Origin: Physcia stellaris | Lineage: Eukaryota; Ascomycota; Lecanoromycetes; Caliciales; Physciaceae | DNA: 64,000 bases | Assembly: GCA_018902385.1 (NCBI GenBank) | Contig: JABSSW010000004.1 | Location: 620,001 to 684,000 of the forward strand | Reading direction: 5' to 3' | In this document: piece after piece, positions 43,601 through 54,753 of the stretch | How positions within the stretch are numbered: the stretch's first letter is position 1 | Layout of the letters: every line of letters starts with the position of its first letter | The notes under the pieces: model-generated | Databases searched by the model: none | What the model was told of the DNA's origin: nothing | What the model saw: the letters and a program-made list of their open reading frames with translations, nothing else | Position numbers and translations under genes: made by a program

Positions 43601-44740
43601 TCATGTCCCAGTCAACAGGGCAGGCTGCACGGTCAAGACCCTAGTCGTCGTGCTTGTCCTAGTACTCGTCGTCGTTGAATCTATATCTTCGGATACTAGA
43701 CTCGCCGCGTCCGCCAGAGAACTCGCCGGACTCCGATCAATGGTTGTGGTAGCGTAGCTCGTAACCAACGGCAGATCTGTCGACAGGGACACGGTTGTTG
43801 TTAGGCCATCTGAAATAGTGAAAGTGGGTATCGAGGGGTGTACGATAATCTCGGCGGGCTGTTACAATGTTAGCTTCTCATTCGGTTGCATTGTAAAAGC
43901 CGGCATAGAGAAGAATGCTTCATATAATAGGGAGGACCTTACCCCAGTGACGGGCGCTCCTATTGTATATGGAATGGTATTGGTCGCCTTCACCCATCCA
44001 GTGCCGGGCGCCCAATCCTCCGCCGTCGTTGTACAGCTTTCCACATCGGCCGAGGTACTACATACGACCACATCTACCGCGTCAGCCGGGATACCAGTAT
44101 ACAGGTACTGCCAAGGCGCCACGTAGTAGCTGGTCAAGACCTTAACGCTCACTGCTGTAGAGGTGCTGATATTCCCATAAGGAGGCCCGGCAGATGAAAC
44201 AAGAGTGTAGCCATGATCAGTGCTGAAGGTAACCCTTTGGTAGCAATCGGTGATGGGAATAACAGGACTTGCAAGCGGACTGAGCGTCGTGTGGCAAATG
44301 CTTGTTGTCGTTGGAGAGTAGAATATCGAGCAAGAAGTTAACGTGCTGGTGGGGATGCTGTTGTTCGCATACGGCGCGTCCGAGTCCTCTGCTGCCTGTC
44401 GACGATAGAGCGAGGCACCGCTTGAAGCAGGAACACCGGTAACTGCGTTCCCTCGACTTGTGGCGTTCAGGGTCAATGTTGGTAGGAGCAGTGCAGGTGC
44501 TGTTTGCGTTACCGTCAGTGGACAGATGGTCATAACAGGTATGTAGGATGTCACGAGCTGGCTTTGTGACGTTATAGGAACAGGGTCGGCGCCTGGCGAG
44601 GGAGTAAAGAAGGTAAGTGCCGTCACGGTCGAGGTTCCCACACCTGGGCGAATGATGGTCGAAACATGATCACTACGACGGGCGATGGCAGCGAATGAGA
44701 GAGGGAAAAAGGAAAGGAAAGGAAGGACAAATTGGCGCAT
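43601..44740 (-). CDS. secreted Ser/Thr-rich protein
   Basis: Two exons (44740-43943, 43858-43601; 84-nt intron with GTAAGG donor) give about 351 aa. MRQFVLPFLSFFPLSFAAIA is a signal peptide, so I start at 44740 rather than at the longer upstream frame. The body is Thr/Ser/Val-rich with scattered cysteines (TSCSIFYSPTTTSICHTTL, DVVVCSTSADVESCTTT) and likely heavily O-glycosylated. A KEX-like RR pair follows the signal and another occurs at LYRRQ. The C-terminus (DSTTTSTRTSTTTR) lacks a clear GPI hydrophobic tail. Probably cell-wall associated; function unknown. Confidence 0.7.
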
Positions 44741-44910
44741 GGTTGTGGCAGAAGCGCTGCCTCCTGATGGTGAGTGAAGGATTGCGGAGACAGCATGGTG
44801 ATACTTGAACAAGAGGCTCCACGCGAGGAGAGCATTCTCGAAAGTGAATAATGTAAACAATCTGGTCTGACGGCGGGGTGGAATGTGTGAAAAGGGAAGT
44901 CAGGGTCCTG

Positions 44911-45108
44911 TCAGGAAGAAAAGATCAGATCCCTTGACAGCAACAATTTCTTGGCAATATCTACGTTCCCTCTTAGCCCTTCTGGAAATACTTTCCAAGT
45001 TGGAATCTTGATGCGAAAGCACTCCTCTTGCCAGTTGCCACTCGCGCTCCAAACCCATACGTCGCTGCCCGTGATTAGTCTCGCTAATTCGGGTGGCAGA
45101 TCAGCCAT
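44911..45108 (-). CDS. possible 65-residue protein, unknown
   Basis: An ATG ORF that reads smoothly (MADLPPELARLITGSDVWVW ... WQEECFRIKIPTWKVF). No domain, signal peptide or homology is recognised. It lies between two larger genes and could be a small gene, an unlinked exon or chance. Confidence 0.3.
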   Translation of the reverse strand: MADLPPELARLITGSDVWVWSASGNWQEECFRIKIPTWKVFPEGLRGNVDIAKKLLLSRDLIFSS

Positions 45109-45285
45109 CTAAAGGCCGTACGCCACCCAGTCGTGATTCATGACCGTCGTACATTAGCGCTGCAAACCCTTCCCGCCGCCATCTAATGGCAAAGCGAACA
45201 TGTTGAATTGCATGCTGGGGTATCTCTTGATGGGCACACACAGTATGCTGGTTGACAGTAGGAAGGTGGGGGAGAAATTAAAAGA

Positions 45286-47973
45286 TTAAAAGAAACGAGA
45301 GTGCTCTCCCGAGTCATTAGCCTCAACATTCCAATGCGGCTGCGGGTTCGGAAGCCCGTCGAGCCCGTCTGGATTGCTTTCGAAGGCTCTGGACCCTAAC
45401 GCATTCGTTGGGGATGCCATCGGGAACATCGTGCCGAATGGCGCGGAAGAGTCTTCGGATGCGCCCATGCTGCTAGCCATGAACTCGTCATAAGAGGTAT
45501 ATAAGTGCGGGTGCAACGTATATTCTTCAAGCTGACTGTCCATATGAAATAGATCATGCCCACCTTGTGTAGCGAGACGCGGAAATGCCAAGCCGTGATC
45601 TGGTTCGACGTCAAAGGCTGCGCGACCTTGTCGATCCAACCCAGTGAAGGGAGTTGGAATGTCGTCCACCGTCCTTCCGATTTTGGGAGCTACCTTCCGC
45701 AACATGCCGTCACAAAGCTTCCACGCCCGGCGAGCTGCGACGCTCTCCTCCGACATGGCACTGAGCCATCTCATGGCCTTCTTGGCGGCTTCCAGAATCT
45801 CCTCCGCTTCATTGGGCATATGATCCGCACGGAAAGAGAGTTCGAGCATCAGGACTGTGGAGGCCTGGACCAGATGGTGGACCAAGCACCACCATGGTGC
45901 CACCTGATATAAGGCGACTGCATTGGGTACGGTAGGTAGCATCTCGAGAACAGCCTTTGCCGAATGCACACACCTCGCCGCCGTGGATCGATTAAAGTCT
46001 TTTGCTTGATCCGACTCACTTGGTATCTTGTGGTCTATACGGCACAAGGCAGGGCGATTGATGATCGTCCTTGTGCTGTAGTAAGCAAAACCAAGGTATA
46101 GACGGTGGCGAAGGAATTTCGGGTTTCCCTGTTCCTCTGTAAAGTCAAATGCAGCGGGTAAATCTTGGAGCCATTCGAGCAGCTTGGAGTTAAAGCTAGT
46201 GATCTTACTTTGTACTTGCGCCCAAGTCTCGGTCGATGTCCCAGCACGATACAAACCAGCCATAACGTTATTGGTCAGAATGCTCAACTTTACATGCAAA
46301 AGGAAACAAGAAGCATCATTAGGAGACATTGTTGCAACGCTCGGTTTTAGATCCTGCTGCCTAACCAAGTCCGATCCACCTGTCAAGTCGTCAGACATGC
46401 TTGCCGACGATGGAGACAAACCATGGTCTTTCGATGATTGAGTGGAACTTTGTCTCATCGCTGGTACTGTTGCATGCGATTTGAACCGTGGCTCCTCACT
46501 GAACAAAGTTTCTTCATCGGCATACAGTGGTAATGGAACAGAGCAATCGGTTTCGGAGAAGGAAGTTGGACGCCCGGTCATGACCGACAATGTTCGTTCG
46601 GTGGAACACAGGGCCCACCACAGGCGATAGCGGATCTCTCGTGACGCTTTATGAACGTCTTTACTATCATTTTTCAAGTTTAAACCTAGGGTGATTGCTT
46701 GGCGAATAGCAATCCCACTCACCGTCCATGCACTATATTAACAGTCAGAACGGTACGATTGAAAGATCTGAAAATATCGGCTACTTACCGGTTGATCTGG
46801 TTGATGGTCATCAAATAAAAGGCTATTAACCCAGCGACTTGGATGTGCTGTAGCTCTGGGTGCGCAAAAATACTTTCGCCATCGAACCCAAGCATTCGAG
46901 CTCGAGTGAAGTACACTAGGTGATCTCTTTCGTCGCCTCTCCATTCAGCCTGTATAAGGTGGGAGTATTTGGCCGCGATGGCAAATATGACATTCAATAT
47001 GGCACGCCAGTTGTTACCAGTGTTGAGAGCTTCGCGATGATTGAACGTCTGATATTGGCTAACAAACGTCGATTTTCCTAGAATAGGGAATGCCGGATGA
47101 ACAGTGTCGAGGTAGCTTTGGAAAAGTCGATCGGCTACAGTTTTCGGCGGGAGCTCGAAAGGATCGACTTGTCCGGTAACGATGACCGGCAAATCGTCGC
47201 AATGATAAGTTGAATCGCTAGCTGATTGAAATTTAGTACCACCTAGTCCTGTCGCTTGCTCCGACAATGGACGAACCCAGTGCTCCATCGGCTGATTGCT
47301 CTTAGGACTACCGTTTCCATCGCTGGGATCATTGGCCCATCTGTTCAATCGCTGCATCCACACAACTTCTGAGTTTTTACCTAGAAAGCCAGTTGCTCTA
47401 CTAGCAGTGCTGCGGTTGTAATCCTCGTCGATATTGTCAAGAGACCCGGTCGAGCCCACTCGAGCCGACACTCGATGTTCACCAGCTAGCTCATGGGTTC
47501 CCTCGACAGCGGTGTCAGATTGAGACTTTCGGAAACTTGACTCTGACAGAACATCGTCGGTGTCGGCACCACCCTCCTTGTACTGATCAGTCACGGTTTC
47601 AGTCACAAAGTGGAGAGGCGGGGGCTGACCTTATGGAGGACCCTACGGATCAGTGACTGATCTTCATCCGAGGTACGCAAGCTTAGGTCGCGTAGAAGTC
47701 TTTCATAATCCTCAATCTTGCCAGCCATGTTTCCAATTTCCCTCGAGTTTTGTAAGCAAAGCAGAACGATGTTATTCATTCTTAAATGGCTTACTTCTTA
47801 GTTCTCTCGCGTTTCCCGTCTGCGTAGAAGCATTTGTATTGAAATTCTTCGCAGTGTCTGCACACTGGTCTCTCGCCGCTGCATTTCGTTTTCCGTTGCC
47901 TACATGGCTCGCAGGCATGGCTAACGCGGACTTTGTCTGCTAGCAGCGAATCCGCCGTCAGCGTTTCCGTCAT
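45286..47973 (-). CDS. Zn2Cys6 transcription factor with fungal-specific regulatory domain
   Basis: Four exons (47973-47795, 47741-47630, 47582-46789, 46732-45286) give about 843 aa. The zinc cluster near residues 20-47 has exact spacing C-x2-C-x6-C-x6-C-x2-C-x6-C (CEPCRQRKTKCSGERPVCRH ... C), followed by a basic KRERTKK linker and a short coiled region (EDYERLLRDLS). The fungal_trans domain lies in the middle: LFQSYLDTVHPAFPILGKST, then AIAAKYSHL, IAFYLMTINQINRAWTVSGI, RYRLWWALCSTERTLSVMTG and RPTSFSETDCSVPLP. The C-terminal 130 residues are low-complexity. Target genes are unknown; no cluster is adjacent. Introns are 47-56 nt. Confidence 0.93.
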
Positions 47974-49499
47974 TGGGGATGTGAGAAGATGTAAGATGTG
48001 TGTAACAGGCTGATGCATGTCCATCTGGATCTGATAACGTAGGTAACAACAATGTCGGGGACAGCATGCCCCAGTCTACACGTACCTGGACTCAACAGTT
48101 GTCCATCGACATCCCTTGATAGCCGTGGTATTGCTACTTTTGTGCTTTGTTGCTGTTTCTCGATGTGAAGCTGTGGAGCCACGAAAGCAACATCAGAGTT
48201 TGGAGGGGCGGGGAGGGGAGGGGAAGAGGACCCCACCAGTCGGTGGCCAGCTTGTCGACGATGAAGAGGAGGTGATGCTGGTACAGAGGAACCTTGTGCT
48301 GACTCACGACGTCGACTTAGTTCTTCGGGCGAGCCGGCGGGAGCTCGTCGCTTCCCGGACATTCCCTGTCTGTGGATGGGTCTATTATGGTCTCGGAGTC
48401 AGCGTTGTCGATTGCGGGCTGATGTTATGAGGCCCTTGGGCAAGTATCCCGCATAGACATCTGCTATACATAGTTCCACGACCAAAAAGAAGGATCAAAG
48501 TCAGGAGAAGACTCGGGAAAACCTACAGATCTACGTCCTCATGGGCCTTGGAAGACTTGTGGAAGGAGGTACGGGTTAGGTCGACTCGTTCGAAGACGTT
48601 GGAACTTTTTCCAGAAGAAATGGCCCTCAGAAATGTCGTGTTCTATTCGAAGATTGTCCATGCCACACGATGTCGACACCCATTGATCGGTTGGGGAAAA
48701 GTACACCAGATGCAACAGACCCAATGGATCAAGTGTATGCTGAGTGGAAGTAGATGAGAACACTAGGTGCTTCACTGCTCGAGTGGTAGTCGTTTAGCCT
48801 ACTAACGCACTGCAACTATCGTGAGGCGTGCGGTATAATAAAGCAGAGGCTGAGACTGGTGGCTGGATCTGTGGCTGCAATGCAATCTCATGTGCTCCGT
48901 GCAGTCGGCAATAAGTATTTGGGGGAGGGGGATTAGTAAAGGATAAAACGACAAGTCTGTACGATGCGGTGTTACAGGTACTCAGATGGTAAATGGCACC
49001 TGAAGACGCAGTGACTTGTACCGTGCGTAACCGTAACATGATCTGACGGGCCAGACCTGGAAAAAAAGAAAGAGAAAAATTCAAACTTGTTCCTTGGCCA
49101 TGATGCCTGATCAGACCAACTCTGCCAGAGATGGACCCTGTTGGTCTCGCTCAGATCTTGAAATGATGCAGCCATCTGGAGAAGCAGACGAAGGTCGTGG
49201 AGCTGATACCAGGGCTCGCAGGGCTTGCATCATCAGCCTACCACTAGCTCGACGCCACCCAAACCTTGGGCCCACACTTGCGGAGCCATCTCCCGACCAA
49301 TCAAATCACTTATATCTTGGTACCGGTAAAAGATACCTCCGTACCGGTAGCTAAGTCAGAACCTAGCCTCGAAGCTGTGTTCGGATATTTGATGGATCAA
49401 GAACCACTGACTACTGTTTAGGGAAAGAAACGGCGCAACGTAAAAGAATGTCGCTCGATACCCGAATAAGATGCGGGCATAACCTAAGAGGTTCCATTC
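47974..49499. other. intergenic region, start of the accessory block
   Basis: Contains the promoter side of the Zn2Cys6 gene. Several overlapping short ORFs are present; none is convincing on either strand. Confidence 0.4.
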
Positions 49500-50039
49500 T
49501 TAGTTTTGCATCTCTTGTCCCATCACGAACGCAAATCTCTTTATGGCAATGGATATGCCAAATCTACCGGGAATGGTTATATGGGTATCAGCCATCATGT
49601 TGAGGATTCCTTCTTCGGTATCCGTGATACCTAATAGTCGGCTTGTAAAAGTCTCTTTCAATACTGTAACAATGCATAGCAAAATGGATTGGGCGGCAGA
49701 CTTGTTAAGTAGACGAGTATTTACAAACTGGAGTATTTCAGCGTACACTCGCCCCTGGCGAAATTGAGTGCGGATCTCATCACACATGATTACAATTTTC
49801 CGCCGCAAACCGAATTTACCCACGATAGCCCGACTTGGGAAATACAGCAATTCTAGAACTCCGTTCATATCACTTGATCTGACAACTGATTTCCATCTTC
49901 TATCTGCACTCAATTCTGTCCGGGTCGAGTGGTAATTGGTATAAGCACGTTCGGGTAGATCCGCATCGGCGAATCTGCGATCGGAAGCCCCTGATACAAG
50001 ATCTACGTTGGATTTCCCATCTCCCCTAAATCTGCTCAT
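49500..50039 (-). CDS. orphan ORF, 179 residues, unknown
   Basis: Open from the ATG at 50039 (MSRFRGDGKSNVDLVSG). The second half is helical and hydrophobic (SILLCIVTVLKETFTSRLLG, then FGISIAIKRFAFVMGQEM). No signal peptide, zinc finger or catalytic motif is seen. It lies at the left edge of an AT-rich, gene-poor block next to a damaged tRNA gene, so it may be accessory or a remnant. Confidence 0.35.
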   Translation of the reverse strand: MSRFRGDGKSNVDLVSGASDRRFADADLPERAYTNYHSTRTELSADRRWKSVVRSSDMNGVLELLYFPSRAIVGKFGLRRKIVIMCDEIRTQFRQGRVYAEILQFVNTRLLNKSAAQSILLCIVTVLKETFTSRLLGITDTEEGILNMMADTHITIPGRFGISIAIKRFAFVMGQEMQN

Positions 50040-50054
50040 TATGAAAACCCACAA

Positions 50055-51336
50055 GGAAAGCAGATTTAAGGGTAGTAAAAGGCAGCAGTCGATCCACCTT
50101 TAAGATTCCCGAATGTCCTGGAAGACCTAAGTGTCTTGTGACCAACAAAATGTGATAATGATCTCTCGCAAAAAAATCTTTCACAAAATCTCCGCAGATC
50201 GACCCATTAGATAGTATTTTTCTCTTCCGTCATATTCTCTTTTTGGTTCATGAATTATATTTACAAATAAGCCAACATTTTTTAATCGGAACTTTCTGAT
50301 AGCTGTGAGTCGTCAATTCGATCTGTATAAACTTGAGAAATTCTAATCAAAGATCCAGCGGTTGGTCTAGTGGTATGATTCTCGCTTAGGGCGTTCACCC
50401 TATGCACTCATTGCGAGAGGCCCCGCGTTCGAATCGCGGACCGAGCCCACACAATTTTGAGTAATTTTTTGTTACCTCCCAAACATGATAACTTAAAATA
50501 GCTTCATGAGAATTTCGAAGTAAGAGTATGGTACAAAAGTCATGCATAGTGGAAGAAATTAACACATAATTTTTCCAAATCCCCCGTGTAGTGCTCAGAA
50601 GTGTACAATTGAGAGAAGTCGATGCACAGGCAAGAAGTGAAGGTTGATTCAGAAGATTTCTAACAATTAATGTCCCAATAATATAAGCGTGCTTGCTGTG
50701 ACTATCGCAGCTTTGCTATGGTAGTACATCTCGCTTACCTCATCACTACATAATATGCTCTCCCCATTTAATCTGCAATGGAACAGGTTTAGCTCTTCAT
50801 TGTTCGGTAGAGTTCATCATATCCGTTGTCTCTTTGTGACTCTGTCAGCGACAGTTCACCCGACCGTTCTTTTCCCTCTACATAGACACGAGGTTAGGCA
50901 AGAGATGATCACTAGTCGAGAAAGTGAAGAACAGCATACTTGCTCTTCGCCTTATTCAATTTTCGCTCTTGTTCCATTTCGCTCTGCTTCCTTGGAAAAG
51001 ATCAGCCGCGTGAACTAAGGATCGTGATCTCTTCAATAATACCTTCGTCCAGCTTCCGTAATATCTTTGATGCTTTTAGGAAGGCTTTTCCTTGCACCAT
51101 TTGATATTTCTGGGGCGGCATCGATGGCATAGGTACTACCGGTAGTCTTTTCATCAGACTCATGCCTCCACTCGAGTTTCTTCCATACTATGCGTAGATC
51201 AGAGATGATATGCTTTTGTTAAAACTCTTGATCTTACCTAGGATAGCACTCCACTCGTCTAGTGGTAAACGTTCAGTGATTTAGAGTCCTTGATCTTCGA
51301 TAGTCGATCTAATGTCATCAGCGTAAATTTCCAGCC
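50055..51336. other. AT-rich intergenic DNA with a damaged tRNA-Pro
   Basis: AT-rich by eye, with no coherent frame. A tRNA-like element lies at 50356-50447. A second tRNA-reminiscent string near 51258-51275 (CTCGTCTAGTGGTAAACG) looks like a D-arm fragment only. Confidence 0.4.
50356..50447 (+). tRNA. tRNA-Pro (anticodon AGG) with intron; acceptor stem damaged, possible pseudogene
   Basis: The anticodon stem CTCGC/GCGAG encloses TTAGGG plus a 20-nt intron after position 37. The intron contains CCCTA complementary to the anticodon region, as in genuine precursors. The T-arm CCGCG-TTCGAAT-CGCGG is perfect, and the D-arm GGTCTAGTGGTATGAT is the tRNA-Pro form. However, the 5' acceptor strand CAGCGGT pairs with ACCGAGC only at its inner four positions; the outer three are mismatched. 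Function is therefore doubtful. Confidence 0.6.
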
Positions 51337-51837
51337 ATGAAGTACGACAAACCTACTGCTACCACACTACTTAAGAAGTTTCTTCTGTCACTAAAGATCC
51401 AGTGTGCCAGCCTCGCTGGAACACGCGTCTGCTCTGAGGGTGAAACTTCAGATGGGCATTTTGTGACTGGTCTTGAGGGTGCGCAAAACGACTGCGGTGT
51501 CTCGGATATCCCGAAGAGCATCAACGACTGGCAGCAGATACTACTAGACAGAATTATGAAAGGAGACCATTTCATAGCAATCGATATCAAATCCGTGTGT
51601 CCTTGGTTTCACGCCAAGGAAGGCGTAGTGAAGTGGAGCTGCAAATTCACCCGCTCTCAGAGCGTTACTTGTCAGATTGTCATCATAGCCAACATCCACG
51701 CATCCCGATATGTGGCTGTCATTCCAATGCACTATGTCCGACAGAAATTCCGCGGTTCCAAGATGCTGAGGTTGAACGCCCTCAAAAATCATAGTGCGAG
51801 CATGTTACTGGCCTCAGTGACGTTTGCTGCGAAGTGA
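51337..51837 (+). CDS. orphan ORF, 166 residues, unknown
   Basis: ATG ORF with typical coding composition (INDWQQILLDRIMKGDHFIA, WSCKFTRSQSVTCQIVII). No family is recognised. It is followed about 100 nt downstream by a frame interrupted by TGA codons, so the two may be parts of one decayed gene. Confidence 0.4.
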   Translation: MKYDKPTATTLLKKFLLSLKIQCASLAGTRVCSEGETSDGHFVTGLEGAQNDCGVSDIPKSINDWQQILLDRIMKGDHFIAIDIKSVCPWFHAKEGVVKWSCKFTRSQSVTCQIVIIANIHASRYVAVIPMHYVRQKFRGSKMLRLNALKNHSASMLLASVTFAAK

Positions 51838-51935
51838 ACACCGTTCGTGAACACCGTTCCTACTACCACTGTTCAATCTAGTTCCTTCCATCGACATCAT
51901 CCGACGCTATTCTGACGGTTCGACAGATTCATGGT

Positions 51936-53135
51936 ATGTCTGATGAACGAAGAAAGTCTAATCAAATCCTAACAATCTTGATTAGAATCAACCCACACAC
52001 CGGAGCTCGATTTCCAGCGCCCCGTCCAAAGAAGCAAGGCCTCAGTGTTCTCAAGCCGAGTTTCAAGCCCTGAGTAGCGGCTCTGTCTATTGTTGCTCGT
52101 GTTGAAAAGGCCTTCGCACGAGACTCCAAGAACTTTCGAATTGCTCTGACGGATATAACTCCAATAATCGGAAATTGCAAGCTGATTCATGTCTCCACTG
52201 GACAGGAAATTGTGATGGAAATCAAAGATAAACATTGTTGGATAATCGATTCAGAAACATCGGACAAGAGCGTTGCGCACCTGATATACGCTATTGGCTT
52301 CAAACAGCGCATGATCTTCACTTGGAAAGTTGAATGAGCATATTTATTCACAATCATTGACGACGAACAAGCTCTGTTCATTCCACGGGATCAAATACCA
52401 CTATCCTGGTGGAACAACGATCTGAGTAGTGGTCGTCCCGAGCAGAAGCCGATTCTGAAGTGGAGCACAAACGAACTTTCCTCTTGCTGGAAAGAGTACG
52501 TTGTTCGTTTGAGAGATTCACTACAGACAGTGCGAGACATGGAGACAATTCTTGCGAATCATCAATGGAATTCTCTTCGTACAATACCTGTGGTACCATT
52601 ACCGTCCTACGCTATTAGCAATAATTGGGTGGCAGCGGCTTCAACTACCGACGGTCTCACTACCGAAGCTTTCACTATCGAGCATGAGACAGCCAAAACG
52701 ATTACCAACCGTTTGAGTCTGACCGGTAGTCCTTCATTGAAGACAAATCTCAATCACTCTTGGTCGAGAGAGTTGTTCGCATCGCATGTTTTCTTGGAAA
52801 TGTGCCGCGCAAGGTAAGCACACCATTCTTGCTGTATGTAGTAGCTGGTTTCGTTGAGATCGCTCGCAGAGGGTGGGGTCTCTTGCTGGACTTTGGAAGA
52901 ATGAACCAGCTGTGCCGCTTTGCGTTCGTGGACTGGATTTGATCGTCTATCGAGCAAGATAATTTCGATCGAACTACTGTGCTCCCACGGCAGATCTGGG
53001 AATTCGACCGAAGAACACTCGCAATATTTGTCGATTTCGTTGCATTTCGTTGAACGCGAACGTTCCATCCTACAAACACCGGTCGCGGGAAACAATACAC
53101 TGAAATATTCCGACGTCCCTTGTCCATCGTTGTAG
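51936..53135 (+). pseudogene. decayed gene: long continuous frame interrupted by in-frame TGA codons
   Basis: From the ATG at 51936 one reading frame continues to 53135 with coding-like composition, broken by TGA at 52071, 52335 and 52902. A TAA at 52815 lies inside a donor-like GTAAGC, so 52813 onward may be an intron in which further stops do not matter. Coherent stretches include RINPHTGARFPAPRPKKQGL, NFRIALTDITPIIGNCKLIH, ALFIPRDQIPLSWWNNDL and LNHSWSRELFASHVFLEMC. All three interrupting stops are TGA, which C-to-T change makes from CGA (Arg), as in repeat-induced point mutation. No family is recognised. Confidence 0.45.
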
Positions 53136-53485
53136 ACGATTGTTGGCCAAAGAGCTGCATGCAGCTTGAGCACAATCTCTTCCTTCTTCCATCGGATCAT
53201 CTATCAGCTGAAGACGATTACTGCGAACGGCTTGAACTTAGTGACGATGAGCCGTTGGATACATTTTCTGTCGATAGCCATCGGGTGATTGACACAGTCA
53301 CGGAAATACTTCGCGGAGAACCTGAGACAACTCTAGGATCTGGAACGAATATAGTCAAGGCGGAGGAGTACTGGCATACTTTGGAAGAGGTACATCAAGC
53401 GGGCTTCAATGGATATGTCAAGAGTTTGCCAGATGATGATCCAGAAGGCAGTGAAGAGAATACAGAGGATGAGGAGAACTACTAG
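53120..53485 (+). CDS. acidic orphan ORF, probably the 3' exon of the preceding decayed gene
   Basis: Open for 121 codons in a different phase from the frame ending at 53135 and overlapping it. It contains DDYCERLELSDDEPLDTFSV and a strongly acidic tail (DDDPEGSEENTEDEENY). There is no ATG at the frame start, so it is likely an exon or frameshifted continuation rather than a separate gene. Function unknown. Confidence 0.35.
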   Translation: MSIVVDDCWPKSCMQLEHNLFLLPSDHLSAEDDYCERLELSDDEPLDTFSVDSHRVIDTVTEILRGEPETTLGSGTNIVKAEEYWHTLEEVHQAGFNGYVKSLPDDDPEGSEENTEDEENY

Positions 53486-53874
53486 TCCGAATTGCATTGA
53501 ATTTATTATGGAGTACACTTCTGCGTGTTCTAAGTACAAAATGTCAGGGCCAGCTATAGCTGTACTACAGATGGATTTTCGAGATTCTGTATCTTTTTCA
53601 GATAGGGAGACTTTATACGCTTTTATTCCTAACAGTTTCCCGGTGTACTTCGTACTACTAATGTAAAAGCACGATATCTTATCTAGTTCAAAGCTGACTG
53701 CTTCCGCAGCTAGAAAATGGCATCGTAATTTATTTGATGTAATTACGAGTCAACTCTGAATATCGCAATCTCGCGTCTCGTCGTCTTCAATTCCGCTCAC
53801 TTCACTATCCTCAAAGGGTCGATCAATTACGGCGTACTCCAACTCTGTCTAACTTTCTCTCAACATTCAACGTC

Positions 53875-54753
53875 ATGGAATCAATCAAGGAGAGACACTC
53901 CTTAGATCCAAGCACAGTGACATGCCTCAAGGCTATCGACAAAAATGTAGAAAGCATCTACCTGGGCGAGGATAGTGAGGCTAGATTGGAGTTTCGAACC
54001 AACCTCAGCATAGTCGATGAGAAATATCGCCAATTCAACCTCACCGGAGCCCCTCTGGTGGCTTTGGGGCTGACGGAAGTCTGCCGTAAAATTGGGAAAG
54101 GAAAAATATACTGGATACCAAAGCCTGAACCAACAGGCTACACGCAATACAAGAAAGGCACTGCGGGTGTCTACATCTTTCGACAGCTTCCAGACTTGAT
54201 CTACGATTCGGTAGTATGGGGACCAGACGAGTATAAAGCCTGGGATAGCATGAGTCACAGTGCTAGACACCGGACCTTGAACGCCAGAGCCGGAGCTCTC
54301 AAGTCTACGCAATGTGTCATGCCGATCGCGCTGACCTACGATGCCATTGAGAAGGTACTATCTTTTCATTCAATTAAGCCCCAGCATGACTGACAGAATA
54401 GTAAGGAAACCGTGCGAATAAATGCTTATCATACCGATGACTACGCCTGTAAAGCCATTCTTTGCATCGTACCCAAAGCTTATCTCGGATGGTGCACTCA
54501 ACTCAGCGAGAGAGCAACATATGAATGCGGTGATGACAGGGATCAACAAAAATGGTGGAACACGGAGCCCAATGTTCTTGAGCATTACAAAGCGCTCACT
54601 GCTGAGGCAGTAGTTCGTCGACTATGGGCAATGTACTACGAAGGAGAGCCGAGAGCACTCAGTGAGTTCCAGGACATTTCAGCTGCCCTCCGCGAGCGTC
54701 ACCGCCAATGGGCACCAGTCGCTGCAGCCGATCGGGACAGGAAGAAGGACTAG
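53875..54753 (+). CDS. orphan two-exon gene, unknown function
   Basis: Exon 53875-54354 and exon 54397-54753, joined by a 42-nt intron (GTACTATC...GACTGACAG), give about 278 aa. The reading frames read smoothly (IDKNVESIYLGEDSEARLEF, IYWIPKPEPTGYTQYKKGTA, DDYACKAILCIVPKAYLGW, RLWAMYYEGEPRALSEFQD). No signal peptide, membrane helix or known domain. The intron is near the lower size limit; without it the first exon stops at 54393. It lies in the accessory block. Confidence 0.45.

Noticed and set aside
51258-51275. Second tRNA-like string (CTCGTCTAGTGGTAAACG)
   Set aside because: Only a D-arm-like segment is present; no matching anticodon stem, T-arm or acceptor pairing could be found.
52754-53200. 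Minus-strand 148-codon ORF in the accessory block
   Set aside because: It lies antisense to the decayed plus-strand frame, which continues on both sides in one phase. The minus ORF has no domain and no flanking exons.
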